Of a stretch of 64,000 nt of DNA, positions 11,751-23,382 are shown piece by piece. Source of the stretch: Sorghum bicolor (Eukaryota > Streptophyta > Magnoliopsida > Poales > Poaceae); the NCBI RefSeq assembly GCF_000003195.3, contig NC_012878.2, positions 55,986,629 to 56,050,628 of the forward strand, read 5' to 3'. A program made the translations under genes and the position numbers. A model generated the notes under the pieces. It was given only the letters and a program-made list of their open reading frames with translations, was not told the origin of the DNA and ran no database searches. Positions within the stretch are counted from its first letter, which is position 1, and each line of letters opens with the position of its first letter.

Positions 11751-12096
11751 GGCCCTGTTTAGTTCCCCACCCAAAAATTTTTCATCCATCCCATCGAATC
11801 TTTAGACACATACATGAAACATTAAATATAGATAAAAAAATAAACTAATTACACAGTTTAGTTGAGAATCGCGAGACGAATCTTTTAAGCCTAGTTACTC
11901 CATGATTAGCCTTAAGTGCTACAGTAACCCACATATGCTAATGATTGATTAATTATACTTAATAAATTTGTCTTGAAGTTTCCTGACAAGCTATGTAATT
12001 TGTTTTTTTATTAGTTTCTAAAAATCTCTCCCGACATCCTTCCGACATATCCGATGTGACACCTAAAAAATTTTCGTTCCCAATCTAAACAGGCCC
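11751..12096. mobile_element. PIF/Harbinger-type MITE (long form)
   Basis: A 346 bp element starting GGCCCTGTTTAGTTCC and ending CTAAACAGGCCC, flanked by TAA (11748-11750 and 12097-12099). Internal motifs such as ATTAAATATAGATAAAAA and GAGACGAATCTTTTAAGCCT are shared with the shorter copies elsewhere in the window. It has no ORF. Confidence 0.8.
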
Positions 12097-12210
12097 TAAG
12101 TTCAACCAAACAATTGCAAGACTATAAGCGCAAGCGCCTGGTCCTGCAGCTCATCACGGAGAGAATAGACACTTCGCTTAAGCTTATCAGCCGAAGCTGC
12201 CAGTCATTTA

Positions 12211-12412
12211 GGCCTTGTTTAGATGCTAAAAGATTTTAGATTAAACTACTGTAACTTAGGATCAAAAGATTTGTCTCACAATTTACAGGTAAACTGTGCA
12301 ATTTATTTTTATTTTCGTCTATATTTAATGTTTCATGCATATGCCGAAAGATTCGATGTGACGAAAAATCTTTTAAAAACTTTTCGGTTTTTGAGGTGAA
12401 CTAAACAAGGCC
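12211..12412. mobile_element. Harbinger-type MITE (GGCCTTGTTTAG family)
   Basis: A 202 bp non-coding element from GGCCTTGTTTAGATGC to AACTAAACAAGGCC with a TTA target duplication on each side (12208-12210, 12413-12415). Confidence 0.85.
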
Positions 12413-12614
12413 TTAGTAGTATTTTTCTCTCACAACAAATCAGCCAACAATACTTTCTGAATGTATATTTTTCTCGAGAAATATGGTAACAACGAACTGA
12501 TAAACACAGTTCAAAAGATATTGATGACATTCTATCAACCTTTGTAGGAGAAAAATTTTCCAAAACTGTCACACTGCAGTACATGATTCAGGTACAATGA
12601 TTATTCCGCGGACA

Positions 12615-12710
12615 CCATCTAGAGTTGAAGACCATGACTGGGAGATCCTTCCAATCTGGTCGCCATCTAGAGTTGAAGACCATGACTGGGAGATCCTTCC
12701 AATCTGGTCG
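12615..12710. repeat. perfect 48 bp tandem duplication
   Basis: Two identical 48 bp units (12615-12662 and 12663-12710), each starting CCATCTAGAGTTGAAGACCA and ending CAATCTGGTCG. They sit just downstream of the complex I-like gene's stop codon, in its likely 3' UTR. Perfect identity implies a recent event. Confidence 0.9.
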
Positions 12711-12770
12711 CCAGAAAACATGGGGAAGAAATGTGGCACAACATTGACATAAGAAAACAATGCAAGTTCA

Positions 12771-15249
12771 CTACTTTTTCTTGCCGGTGACACCTGCAAC
12801 CACCTGCAAAAGTAACAAAAGATTTAAACCTTGTCTCACCCATTTTCAATCACACGATAACAGCATCTAACCGCCTGAGGGAAATACTTTTGGTTTCATT
12901 GTTCAAAAGGAGATCAACATAATGGCAAGTCCCCAAGTTAGCAACACAAGGATGCAATTATGCAACACAAAGTAACAATAAATGCCCTCGACAATTTACT
13001 CTGAGCTACCAGCACATTTAGAGCTCATTTATGGGACTTTTTTCAGACAGGTTAGTTTGAAGTGACCAGATTATAGGGAGTAACTGAAGATGAATAGGAA
13101 ATTTATTTGCTAAGGAAATAAACATTCTGAATTAGGAAATGATGACATATATTGAGTGGAAGCAATGTTTATCGTTTATATGATCTTGAAAATAACACGC
13201 ATAAAACAACCAAAAACAAATTGAATCGCAGTAAATTACATACATCATTTAGAGGTGGTGGAGGAACTTTCTCTGCGGTCTCCCATGAATCCAGGATTGG
13301 CCGGACAACTGCTGGAAGAAAGAGACCTGAAATTGCACATTATAAGGTTAGTTGAAATAGTTTGGCAGAATAAAAACCAATAGCAGGTTGCTAACTTTTC
13401 CCCAAATAGATAATTCCAAAGGTTCAGGCAGGCAACTCAGAAAACTTAGGAACCAAGTTTGTTTGTGTGTTCATAGAATCAATAAAAATTGCTCGTTTCT
13501 TTCTGAAATGTCAACACCACTCCCTATCCGTTTGTCCCCTACTAATCGCTGAAAAGTGTCAAATTGCACAATAACATTTTCGGTCATTTGTCATGACCAT
13601 AGCAGGCCCACTACTTAAATTGCGATGTTCTATGCTTGATATTTAAAATGGGGTTCACACAGTGTGCATTCGATCTCATTGCTTTTAGGCTGAACGTTTC
13701 CAGGTAGAAACTATGTGAGAAGAATTGAGTGCCTAGTGCTTATGATGCCCTATAAATTTGAACAACAGTGGTAGCCAGCAAAAAGTTACCCAGTTGCCAC
13801 ACAAAATTGTCAACCTGAGATGCACCTGTCACGTGACCAGCATGTTTAGGACTTTAGGGTAGGACAATGCTACTTGATCAAACTTGATAGCAAGGGATCG
13901 TGAATAACAAACTCAGGCAATCTGTTGGTCTTAAGAATATACAACGGTATAAAAAGGTTAGATTCAAATAATATACACAAACTTTTCTAGCCTACAACGC
14001 CAAAAGTTTCTCTTAATCATGGACAATTTAGGTGCATTCGGCATTCTCAGAAATAAACATAAGTACCCAATCAGACAAGAAGTTAAAAGTAAACTTGACA
14101 GAGCTATTCCTTGTACTATCCAAGTGAATGGATCCACAATGCAGAGTTCATATATCATGAGGCCTTAACACCTTTTTTGGTATGCATTAGCCAATTTCTA
14201 CAGGTTATATTGATTTTCAATCTCAATTTGTTATTGGTAGAGACCACTTTGCTGGCTATCAAATCTTTTCAAATGCCATTAAAGTTCATAACACATACCC
14301 TAATGCTTTCTACCTCTACAAGCAAAACAAGCATTCACATTTTGAGACAATTTTGGAGGAAGATGAAAAACTTAGGATAACCATATTTTGGAGGGAGAAA
14401 ATAAGATCTCTTATGGCCATCATCTGTGCCAACAAACTACATTGGATTTCACATACAACATTTTCAGGCAAACCAGAAATGGGCATTTAAAAAGTGAAGG
14501 ACAAAGGTTGTCACATTGAGCTGAAAGCGGTCTGGCATTGTAAGTAATTTTGGTTTGTCCTAAGTCAAACTTCTCTAGCTTCGACTAAGTCTATCTATAG
14601 AAAAAAGCACAAATATTTACAACATCAAATTAATTCATTAGATACACAATTAAATATATTTTGATAATGAACTTATTTGACATTGTAGTTGTAGATGTAG
14701 ATGTTATATTTTCCTATAAACTTGGTCAAAGTTAGACAATATAAATCGATTTACAATTTGGAATGGCCGAAGTACTAGTTGGCACTGCAGTCAACTATCT
14801 TGGATGGGAAATGGAACAGATGAATCTTTGTACTGAGCAGGGAAATGTATAGCTTGTCAGTTATGAAAAATAGACGAATCATGTGTCAATGGCCATAGGA
14901 GCAGAGCTACTGAAAAGTTGAATTTGTATCAGTGCCTGAGATTTAGAATACTGGATCTAACGAATAATACCAATAGCAAGTGAGATTTGAGAAGGCCACC
15001 CAAATGGAAACCCCCGCCTACAAGTTCCTAGAAATAACCTGCGGTCGCAGACCTAGCCCTACAGAGTCAACCAGAACTAAGCCAAGGCACACCAAAAGCA
15101 AGGGACCCTGCGCCCCCAAGGGCGCGCGCGCATCTAGTAGGGTTTGCGAAGGGGAAAGAAGGGCGCGTACCGAATCCGGCGATGAGACAGGAGGCCGCGA
15201 CGACAGGCTCCTTCACGACGAAGATCTTGAGCTTCTCCATCACGGCCAT
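12771..15249 (-). CDS. small mitochondrial complex I-like protein (64 aa)
   Basis: Three exons on the minus strand: 15171-15249, 13244-13326 and 12771-12803. The product begins MAVMEKLKIFVVKEPVVAAS, continues CLIAGFGLFLPAVVRPILDS, and ends PPPPLNDVVAGVTGKKK. Frame is kept exactly over both introns (phases 1 and 0). A single hydrophobic segment (about residues 12-33) followed by a Pro-rich, Lys-ending tail resembles the short plant proteins annotated as complex I ESSS/NDUFB11-type subunits or assembly-factor-like proteins; that name comes from memory of the family and is moderately certain. A second Met three codons later (15240) is an equally good start. Intron 1 is 1.84 kb and contains a decayed Stowaway-like sequence near 14553-14775. 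Confidence 0.75.
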
Positions 15250-15370
15250 GGCTGCCGCTTCTGCTCCCACTCCTCCGCTTCGCCTTCGCCTAGCTCGCCC
15301 ACCGCCGTCGCTGGAGACGAGAGGAGAGAGAGAGGAAGACAAGTCAGTGCTCTCGTCCGATCTGTGGACG

Positions 15371-15508
15371 TGGGCCCGTCATGTCTTGTGCCGAGAGACT
15401 TCCACGCCCGGCCCATCTACGACCGTAGCCCAGTGGGCCTGATCCATTTTGTTGTTGGGCTGAGGCCCATACTGATGGCCGTAGGCCGAGCGGAGAATAC
15501 GATGGGCT
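15371..15508. promoter_or_regulatory. cluster of site II (TGGGCY) motifs
   Basis: Within 140 bp upstream of the complex I-like gene there are at least seven TGGGCC/TGGGCT motifs on either strand (for example 15371, 15410, 15426, 15434, 15456, 15464 and 15503). Such clusters mark plant genes for mitochondrial respiratory and ribosomal proteins, supporting the neighbouring call. The symmetric arrangement would allow bidirectional transcription. Confidence 0.6.
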
Positions 15509-17401
15509 CACGGCATATTCGGAGTTGCCGGTCGGAATATTCCTGGCGCGCGCGCGAATATTTCCCCGGGGCGAGCGAATCTACCGTCGCTGCGCCGCTT
15601 TCTCGCGCTCGCCTTTTCCTTGGACCGCACGCACGGCACGGCCACCCTTCTCCTCTCCTCTCTTCACCTACCTATTCTCTTGCTCGGCGCGCGTAGGAGA
15701 GGAGAGGCACTTCTTCTTCGTTCTTCCTCGCCGTCGTCTTCCTCTCCATGTCGGCATGTGTCTTGCTCGACACCGGCGGTACCGTGGCCCATGGGTCGTC
15801 GCCGGACGCCGGGCACCAGCAGGCGGCCGGCATCGAAGCTGTCAACCATGATTTTTTTTTTTTACCAAAGGTTAGTACCCCGCACTACGTACGTCTCGCG
15901 CCTGGAGCATCAATTCAAGTAAATCTTTTTAATTATGAGATGAGTTTGCATGGTGTTCGTGTTCGTGCTTTGGTCCTCTGATGAAATCCTCTCGTTAGAT
16001 ACGTCTGCAGCACACCATGATATGATGCAATAATCGTTCGCCAAAAATTATGCGTGGTTTTACTATTCTTTTATTCGTCTGGTTATGTTTTTCGCCTGAC
16101 GCCATAACATCTAAGCTGCCTTTTAGTTTGCCGGTTGCGCGCGGACTCTGATTCAATTCAGAATTCAGAGTCGGACGAACCTTGACAAATAGTAAAATGG
16201 AAGCCGCATGGGCAGCAGCTCTCGATCAACTCATCAGCATAAGAATGCACACACGACCACCTTCCTTTCCTTGCACGGGAGGCCGCCGTCTCTTATTAAC
16301 CAGGTCACACACAGCGCGGTTCATGCAGATGAGATGAGGCAGATGAGAGAGACCTGCAATGAAATAACAACAGGACAAGGAAGACGGCCAGGCGAGGTGG
16401 GGGTCTCTACTATTAGGAAGCTCATTTTCGCCATCGAGTCGAGTTAATCCTCAACCCTATTACGTGAACACTGAGTGTTGTCAGATAACTACATCAGACG
16501 TGTCACTGGATGGTCCGCGGGGTAGCAGAGATAACCGATAAAGGACGAGCGCGACATTTCAGGGTTTTTTTTCCGGCGTGGTTCTCCAGCTAACTGAAGG
16601 CTGAAGCTAACGTGTCCTGGAGAAACGCTCAAGGCCTTGCCGCCGGACAACCAGTCTGTGCCGAGCAGGACAAAGGTTTAGGGTTTTCGCCAGTGAAAGA
16701 CAGAAGAGGCAAATGGTGTCATCATCATCAACGCCTGCGCACTGGCCCTGGTATTGCTTCACAGCGGTCCGACTGGATCCTGGTCCTGACTCCTGAATAT
16801 CCTGGTGTTACACGTTGTGCCGTCGTTGTGAAATCCAGTTTTGCGGCTGTCATTCTCGTTCTCTTTTTCAGCTTTACGCTAGTATAGAGTATTTGCGAAA
16901 TGTATTGCAGCATCTGCACGCTCGCATTGATCTCTTTGTATGCCTTGCAGGAAAGAAAATGTCCAGAGGTTTTGTACCACGAGGAAATAAGCAACGTAAC
17001 AAAGAATCGATTTGAAATCTCGGTATGATACAGGAGCATGGTGGACAGCACCAGCGCAGCAAGTTACAGGTACTCTTACAGGTACAGGTACATACACCAA
17101 CCGTGCCCTTAGACACTTCTGTCCAGGCGCGCACTGTTTTTCTCAATGTTTCTGTCTCGTATTATTCTGCTATCAGGAGCAGGCCTTTCGTCAGAACAGT
17201 TTATATCTGTTGGAGATGGTACTCTAAAATCATCATCTCCGAGGTACCGGGGAGAAGTGAAAGTATCATCTCGACTCCCACAAGGTCTCGAGAATAGTTT
17301 ACATGCCTTCGGATCTGCATATCAGAGGAAGTTCAGTAAGTGCAAAGCCGTGTTTTCGCAGGTATTGCAAGGGAGGGAGCAGGATGGATATCCTTTTTAC
17401 C
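15509..17401 (+). other. unassigned region, possible plus-strand transcript
   Basis: A GC-rich, pyrimidine-rich leader-like stretch (15580-15747) precedes an ATG at 15748 with a frame of 40 codons before a splice donor (CCAAAG|GTTAGTAC near 15869). The predicted peptide (MSACVLLDTGGTVAHGSSPD...) matches no family I know. From 16200 to 17400 several open frames exist on both strands, but none shows conserved motifs or consistent splice sites. The region may hold a non-coding transcript driven divergently from the site II cluster. Confidence 0.3.
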
Positions 17402-20400
17402 TTATGACTCAACTGCTGCAACCCTTACTGGCTTCATTACCTTTACAATGTTCCTCATGTGCTCAAACCCCATGACTATCACCCCTATGAGATAAAGAAA
17501 GCTTAGTTGCAGCTTGCCAAGCAAGTTATAGATTGCTACGGCAGCATTTGCACCTTCATCTGTTTGCATCGTGACGGTAATGGGTCTCGCAGAAATGAGT
17601 GCCCCGGTTTCTGATGAGGAGGCAGCGTAAGAGGTTTGCTCCAGAACATTTAGCCTTGAAGAGAAATCGGAGATGTTTAGTCTTCTTAAGCTTACCCGAT
17701 ATGTTCTCAGGCTGGGCTGACCACTCTTCAGGTTTCATCGCAGATTTGGTGGCCTTTATCAAATCCATAAGTGCATTGTTCACCTGAAATTCATAGAAGG
17801 CTACATGAGTTCCTACTGTGCTTTTCATGTAGACTGTGAACAAGCGAGAAAAGGAAACATCAGAAAGCTCAATGAGATGAAATAAGAGCCATGGAGAAGA
17901 TAACCATGCCAATGGCACAGCACCCTAGTTCTAGTTGGTTTGCTCTCAACTTATCTGCGTATAAAGATATAATATGCTGATCAATTGTTTCAGTGTTTCT
18001 TAAAGTCCTTTGAAGTGTATTTATTACTGTCCAAATATTCTCCTAATTATCCATAACTTGAGTATGTGAAGGCATACATATTTATGGTATTTTAAAAAAA
18101 AACAGGTAAGAGAGGTGCTTATTATATTGAAGAAAATATTTAACAGTTGATATGATAAAGCAGTTGAACACAGACTTGGCGAAGTCTACATATTCACTAC
18201 AACGAATTCAGTTTGCAACTCCACTGCACTGCTTGGAAAATTCCTAGCAGCAAATGGCATGGTTGCTTGGTTAGTACTTAGTACAAAGTTGTATGCTTAG
18301 TTCATGCTAAGCACATGCCTCGATACTTGAGACAACTTGATTTCAAATACAACATTTGGCAATCTAATGGATACTATAATTCTGTTTTTCTCTACTAGAC
18401 CTAGCAATGGAGAACAGTTATCTTCAAAAGCATTGTATTGTGTTGCATGTTTGGTTAGGATCAATGATGCTTTCAGATAACTGCAACGTCTGTTGTCATC
18501 TTAGTTCACTCAGGAAAAAAATATATGAAAGTAGTTTGGTAGACAAGAGTTGAGAATTAGAAAGCTCAAACTTCTCAGGAACCTTGCAGACAGCTAATAG
18601 CTTTTGATGTTATCTTTGTTGGCCAGGAATTTTGGGATTTTCCACCACTATGCAACATTTAATAAGAAATCAAGCAGTCCTCCCTAGTATTTAAGTGGCA
18701 CTTTTTGCTGTTTTATCAGAGTCCCGCACTTTACCTCATCTAGTCTTGGTCTTTCATGGTTCTCCAGATGTGCAACATGCTTGAGCATGTGATAAGCCAG
18801 TAAGAAATATACCTAGAATCCTAGATACTTGAGGCAACGTGGTTTCATTATAACTTTTGGCAACCTACTGGATCCTATGATTCGTTTTTTCATGCTAAAC
18901 CTAGTAATGGAGAACAGCTGCCTTCAAAAGTACCATGTATTATGTTCTGCTTTTCCGTGCTAAACCTAGTAATGGAGAACAGCTGCCTTCAAAAGTAACA
19001 TGTATTCTGTTCTGCTTTTCCGTGCTAAACCTAGTAATGGAGAACAGCTGCCTTGAAAAGTAACATGTATTCTGTTGCACATTTAGGTGATGAATGATGC
19101 TTTCAGATAACTGAGATGTGTCATCTTAGTTCACTCAGCAACTCTGATATTCTGTTGCACGTTTAGGTTTAGGTGATGATGATGCTTTCAGCTAACTGAG
19201 ATGCCTGGTGTCATCTTAGTTCTCTCAGCAACTCTGGAATATATGCAAAAGTTGCAACAAAAAATTCTCATCCAGTGCCCCTTCCTAGATTGGTTCGAGA
19301 AAATTTAGTGTTAACTAGCTCAATTTTGAGAAACTTGCAGAGAACCAGTTTTTTATGTCACCTTCATTGGTCAGCAATTTGGGGGCGGGGGGGGGGGGGT
19401 TCAGTTAAAGCAAATAAGCAAAACAATCAATCACATCAATGTCCTCAATATTTCAGTAGCACATGTTGCTGCTTTTTGAGAGTTCGCAGTTTACCTCATC
19501 TGGTCTTTCATGGCTCACTAGATGTGCACCATGAAGTTCTACCATTCTTGCAACAGGAAGAAGCCTTTCTGCTAGACGTTTTGCATGGCACAATTGTGCA
19601 ATAATATCATACCTGAAATTTATAATGTAAGCCACATGAAATGGATGTGTACTATTCTCCGAACAAGAATATCCACTGTTAACAAAACTAACCTTCCATG
19701 AATAACTGAAACTAGAAAACCAGCAGATCGTATTGTATCTAGTTCCTTAGTAGTCATATTGTGAGTCCAGCATGCATTGACTTGCCCTTCAAAACCACAA
19801 TTAGATTGCATCCCTGTAGATGATATGCCCTTCACATATTCCTGAAAACAAACACGGTACGATGAACCTTCCTTTAATAGGTCGACACATGTATCTTGTC
19901 TTCATTTTAGTGTATACCTACTAGTATGTTTATATTCTAAAGAGGGTATGCAAAACACAAGACCATATATTCACAACAAAACACCAGTTTAGGAATAATC
20001 ACAACAAAAGCTGACCAAGTCAAAATCACATAATCCAAGGGTATGGGACATATACGCAGTTATATTCTAAAAGGGTATGCACAACATAGAACCAAATTCA
20101 CAACAAAAGATGGCCTATCGAAAATCACATAATCCAATGGTGTGGGACAGCTGAAAAATAATGTCATGCAAATGCAAGTTTTCAATGTGTAAAATAACAA
20201 GTCATCCAAAATCCCAAATCAATGTCTCATGAGAGAACATTACATATCACATATGCCAATCTAGAAGATACATCATCATCAGCAGACTGTTACAAAGCAA
20301 CATCAGAAATGTGATATCACTCACTTGATAGAGGACCATTCTTCTAGTAACTGACCCAACAGTCTCCTCAAGGTATTCCTGCATAGTTGCATTGTTAAAA

Positions 20401-21957
20401 TAAAACATATCAACAGTGATGCAGTGAACCTCAAAAGATAAAAACTAATTTTTCATCAAACAGGGAATGATGGTGGATGCATTATTAGTCCCTTACCTTC
20501 GTATAATGTGTTTCCAAGTCCACAAGAGCTCTTTCCTCTGGAGTTTTTGCCCTTAAGAAACGGAATGCAAGAGATAGCATCTGCCCATCTAGCTACAGAA
20601 GCAGAGAGAAAAACTTAACTCAGTGCCAGGGATAGTCGAAAATTATAATTAGTCCCTCTATGTAGCATTTCCTTTGCATTTCGCAACATTGAGCGTGTTC
20701 AGTTGCACAAATATTGTATGCAATATGCAAATACCAGAACTTCAGTACCTTCGGGAAGCATTGAAAGCCACCTCCAGTAACATTAAGCAATGCCAGCGAA
20801 CATAGCCTGTGAGGTGCCATTGCCGCTAGCTTGCAAGCAATCATGGCACCTGATTGCCCAGAGATAACAGGGTCAATGCCTAAAGCTCACAAATTTCAAG
20901 AACAGAGTCCCAAAATTGAAAGACACGCAAGAAAAAAAAAAAGGACTTGCCCATGGAGTGGCCAAAGACGTGAGCTTTCTTCCACCCCAAATGATCCATC
21001 AAGGCCAAGGCATCCGTCGCCATGATTGCCGTCCTGCCAGATATGAGAGAACACGTTTGAAATCAAATACTCATGAGACCCACCGCCAATTTTGACTTTT
21101 CCTACACATGAATCATATCTTCCCCATCACGTTCACGCGGAAATGAGTGATTCCCGTCTCTCTTTCTTCCCCATCACTCATTTCCTCGTGAAAGCTATTG
21201 TGCCAGGACGCGAGTGAAATGTGGAATCTCTCGTCGAAAGCTACATGCAGCTGCTGTCGTCCACCAGATCCCCATGTACGGTCCTTCTGGACCGCAAGGG
21301 GAGGAAGCAATCATGTGGTATCTACCGAACGGTACGGCCCACCGATCGTTCCGGCCATTGCAATTTGCAAACGACGACGGGGAGGGAGGATTTGGATCTG
21401 CTGGAGGAGGGGATACTCACGAGTAGTAGGATTTGTTGGGGAGCACGGAGCTGCGGCCGACGCCTCGGTTGTCGAAACAGCAGACCTCGATGCCATCGCC
21501 GCCGCCGGCGGCCTCGTCCGCTTCCGCGGGGGCCGCCTCCGCCGCTCCGGCCGCGCCGACACCGGCCTCCTCGTCCGGCCGCACGGCCTCGTCGTCGGCG
21601 GGCTCCAGCGACCCGGTCAGCCCCTTTATCTGCGGGCCCCACGAGTCGTGCGTCCCCGCCAATCCTTTGATTCCGACCCAAACCAAACACACAAACAAAC
21701 CGTTTCCCATCTCAGCGAAAAGCGCAACAAGGAACCCAAAAAGTAATCTTTATTACTGCTACTACATGAGAAAAGAGGAAAAAGGAACAGGATTCCTCCT
21801 CCTCCTCCTCCCGATCGAGGTCCGGGGGAGATCGGCGTGCGTGCGTACCGATGATGAGGAGCACCTTGGTCGCGCCGCGGCCGTAGCGGCGGTAGAAGAG
21901 GCGGACGCCCTCCCACTTGTCGCCGTCGGCGTAACTGCCCACCTCGCAGTAAGGCAT
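17402..21957 (-). CDS. alpha/beta hydrolase, ten exons
   Basis: Exons on the minus strand: 21849-21957, 21421-21664, 20951-21033, 20749-20849, 20497-20592, 20325-20378, 19693-19841, 19495-19612, 17696-17783 and 17402-17610. Together they read 416 residues without a break. Residues 37-45 (GLAGTHDSW) form the oxyanion loop, FDNRGVGRSS (100-109) is the conserved strand-turn, and GHSMGAMIA carries the nucleophile Ser144. Likely catalytic partners are Asp281 (GRYD) and His309 (HGAHLVSHE). This is a plant family with unknown substrate, sometimes labelled RutD-like. An Ala/Glu-rich low-complexity loop of about 40 residues separates the oxyanion loop from FDNRG. The tail (residues 348-416) includes a hydrophobic patch, LSFLYLIGVIVMGFEHM, and ends KPVRVAAVES. 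Intron 3 has a GC donor (ATGG|GCAAGT) that splits the nucleophile elbow. Intron 9 is only 85 bp; reading through it causes premature termination. Confidence 0.88.
18361..19240. repeat. nested direct repeats in hydrolase intron 8
   Basis: Three tandem 65 bp units start at 18890, 18955 and 19020, sharing GCTAAACCTAGTAATGGAGA and ACAGCTGCCTTCAAAAGTA. A diverged longer copy covers about 18390-18520 and is matched again at 19080-19140 and 19160-19230 (GATGCTTTCAGATAACTG ... GTCATCTTAGTTCACTCAG). The units are non-coding. Confidence 0.75.
19925..20155. repeat. direct repeat in hydrolase intron 6
   Basis: Two copies of about 110 bp lie side by side (from about 19929 and about 20060). They share TATATTCTAAA, GGGTATGC, TTCACAACAAAA and AAAATCACATAATCCAA in the same order. 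They are imperfect and non-coding. Confidence 0.6.
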
Positions 21958-22197
21958 TGCTGCTCGCCGGCGACTCTCCTACTCCTGATTCAGCAAGCGC
22001 GTCTCGTTCTCGTTACCGCCGCCGCGCGCGGTTGGTTTTTGGCTTTGACCGTTTCGAGGGGGATTCGGTCCGGGAATGGAATGGGCGGGGAGGCGAGGCG
22101 TCGTTGCCTGGAAGGCAGCTGGAAACGAGGAAATGCGCAGAGGAAAAACGAGGGGTTGGGGGGAGAGCGGAGGCGGAGCTGCGGAGGAAAAGGCCGG

Positions 22198-22312
22198 TTA
22201 TTTATAGCCGCCGGAGTCGGAACGGGCGCCGCGGCGCGAGGGGGAAAGGAAAAGAAGGCGCGGGAGGGGCGGCCCGACGGGACGGGCCGTCCGGAGCCGG
22301 GAACACGTGGAC
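22198..22312 (-). promoter_or_regulatory. TATA box and G-box of the hydrolase promoter
   Basis: Read on the minus strand, CTATAAATA lies at about 22198-22206, some 240 bp before the start codon. About 100 bp further upstream ACACGTGG (22303-22310 on +) is a G-box/ABRE core. The leader between them is very GC-rich. Confidence 0.55.
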
Positions 22313-23139
22313 GGATGGCGCGGGCGGATATGAGCGGGACGGAGACACGTCGGCGCGTCGCCGTCGGCTGAGTCAAACCGGCCGTGCCGCGAGGATAAAT
22401 TATGGATGGGTCTGAGGTCCATGTTTTTTGGGAGGGCAATTTTATTTCGTCTGTTCGCCGGCTTTTTCGTGCCTGCCGATTTGGACTGGATAATGAAGCG
22501 AGTAGCGATTGGAACGCGGTATTGTATCGTGCTTTTGCAGTCTCACAAGTCACGAGCGTGATTATTCACAAAAAAAAAAAGTCACGAGCGTGATCGTGCT
22601 GTGACTGAACGACCGGTGAGTGCTGCCGAGTCCTGTTATTCTGGAACAGAGGGAACCGGTTACGTTGGACATTTGGACGGCCAGCTTTCAGCCTTTCACA
22701 GCGGTCAGGAGCTGATCATGCCCTCTGCGTCATTCGTCGAAATCTGTTTGTCTTATAAGTTGTATTCTTTTTTGCTAATTAGCAGTATTTATCTCATAAA
22801 AACTCAATAAACAGTATTTTTTTAATTATGATTTTTCAGATAAGCAAAGAGGCTCTAAGTTTTTTAGAGAAGTGGACAAAAGGAAACTTGTGAAAATGCA
22901 GGTCGGAAGTTCAGGTTCTTAATCAAAGAAAGCAAGCTGAGGTCTTGATTGCTCAACGATTACAGTATAAAGCTCAATAGGATTCATTATATGTATATTT
23001 GCTTCTACATGTAAATGCTAATTTCTACACGTATGTTTTTTTTCGCCCTGTTCACTTGAATTTATCAACAGTAGCGATCGGCGTCAGCAGACAATTCAGC
23101 AAGCCAAATTCCAGCCTTCAACGCTTCTAGCATCGCTCG
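22313..23139. other. intergenic
   Basis: GC-rich to about 22400, then AT-rich. CACGAGCGTGAT is duplicated around an A-run (22550-22592). No gene is supported. Confidence 0.5.
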
Positions 23140-23382
23140 GGCCTTGTTTAGTTCCGAAAAGTAAAAAGTTTTCGGTACTGTAGCAATTTCGTTTGTTTGT
23201 GATAAATATTATCCAATCATGGATTAACTAGGATCAAAAGATTCGTCTCGTGATTTACAGCTAAACTGTGTAATTAGTTTTTGTTTTCGTCTATATTTAA
23301 TGTTTCATGCATGTGCCACAAGATTCGATGTGACGGGAAATCTTGAAAACTTTTTGGTTTTCAGGGTGAACTAAACAAGGCC
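23140..23382. mobile_element. Harbinger-type MITE (GGCCTTGTTTAG family)
   Basis: A 243 bp element from GGCCTTGTTTAGTTCCGAAA to GTGAACTAAACAAGGCC, flanked by TCG on both sides (23137-23139, 23383-23385). It contains CTATATTTAATGTTTCATGC and CACAAGATTCGATGTGACGG. Confidence 0.85.

Noticed and set aside
14980..15696. 238-codon plus-strand frame
   Set aside because: It overlaps antisense the first exon and promoter of the complex I-like gene, shows no domain and has biased composition.
17556..17783. Read-through C-terminus of the hydrolase ending near 17556
   Set aside because: The spliced alternative matches the family-like tail and keeps frame with a GT-AG intron.
21433..22371. 312-codon plus-strand open frame
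   Set aside because: It lies antisense to the first two exons and leader of the alpha/beta hydrolase; the frame is open because of GC-rich composition.
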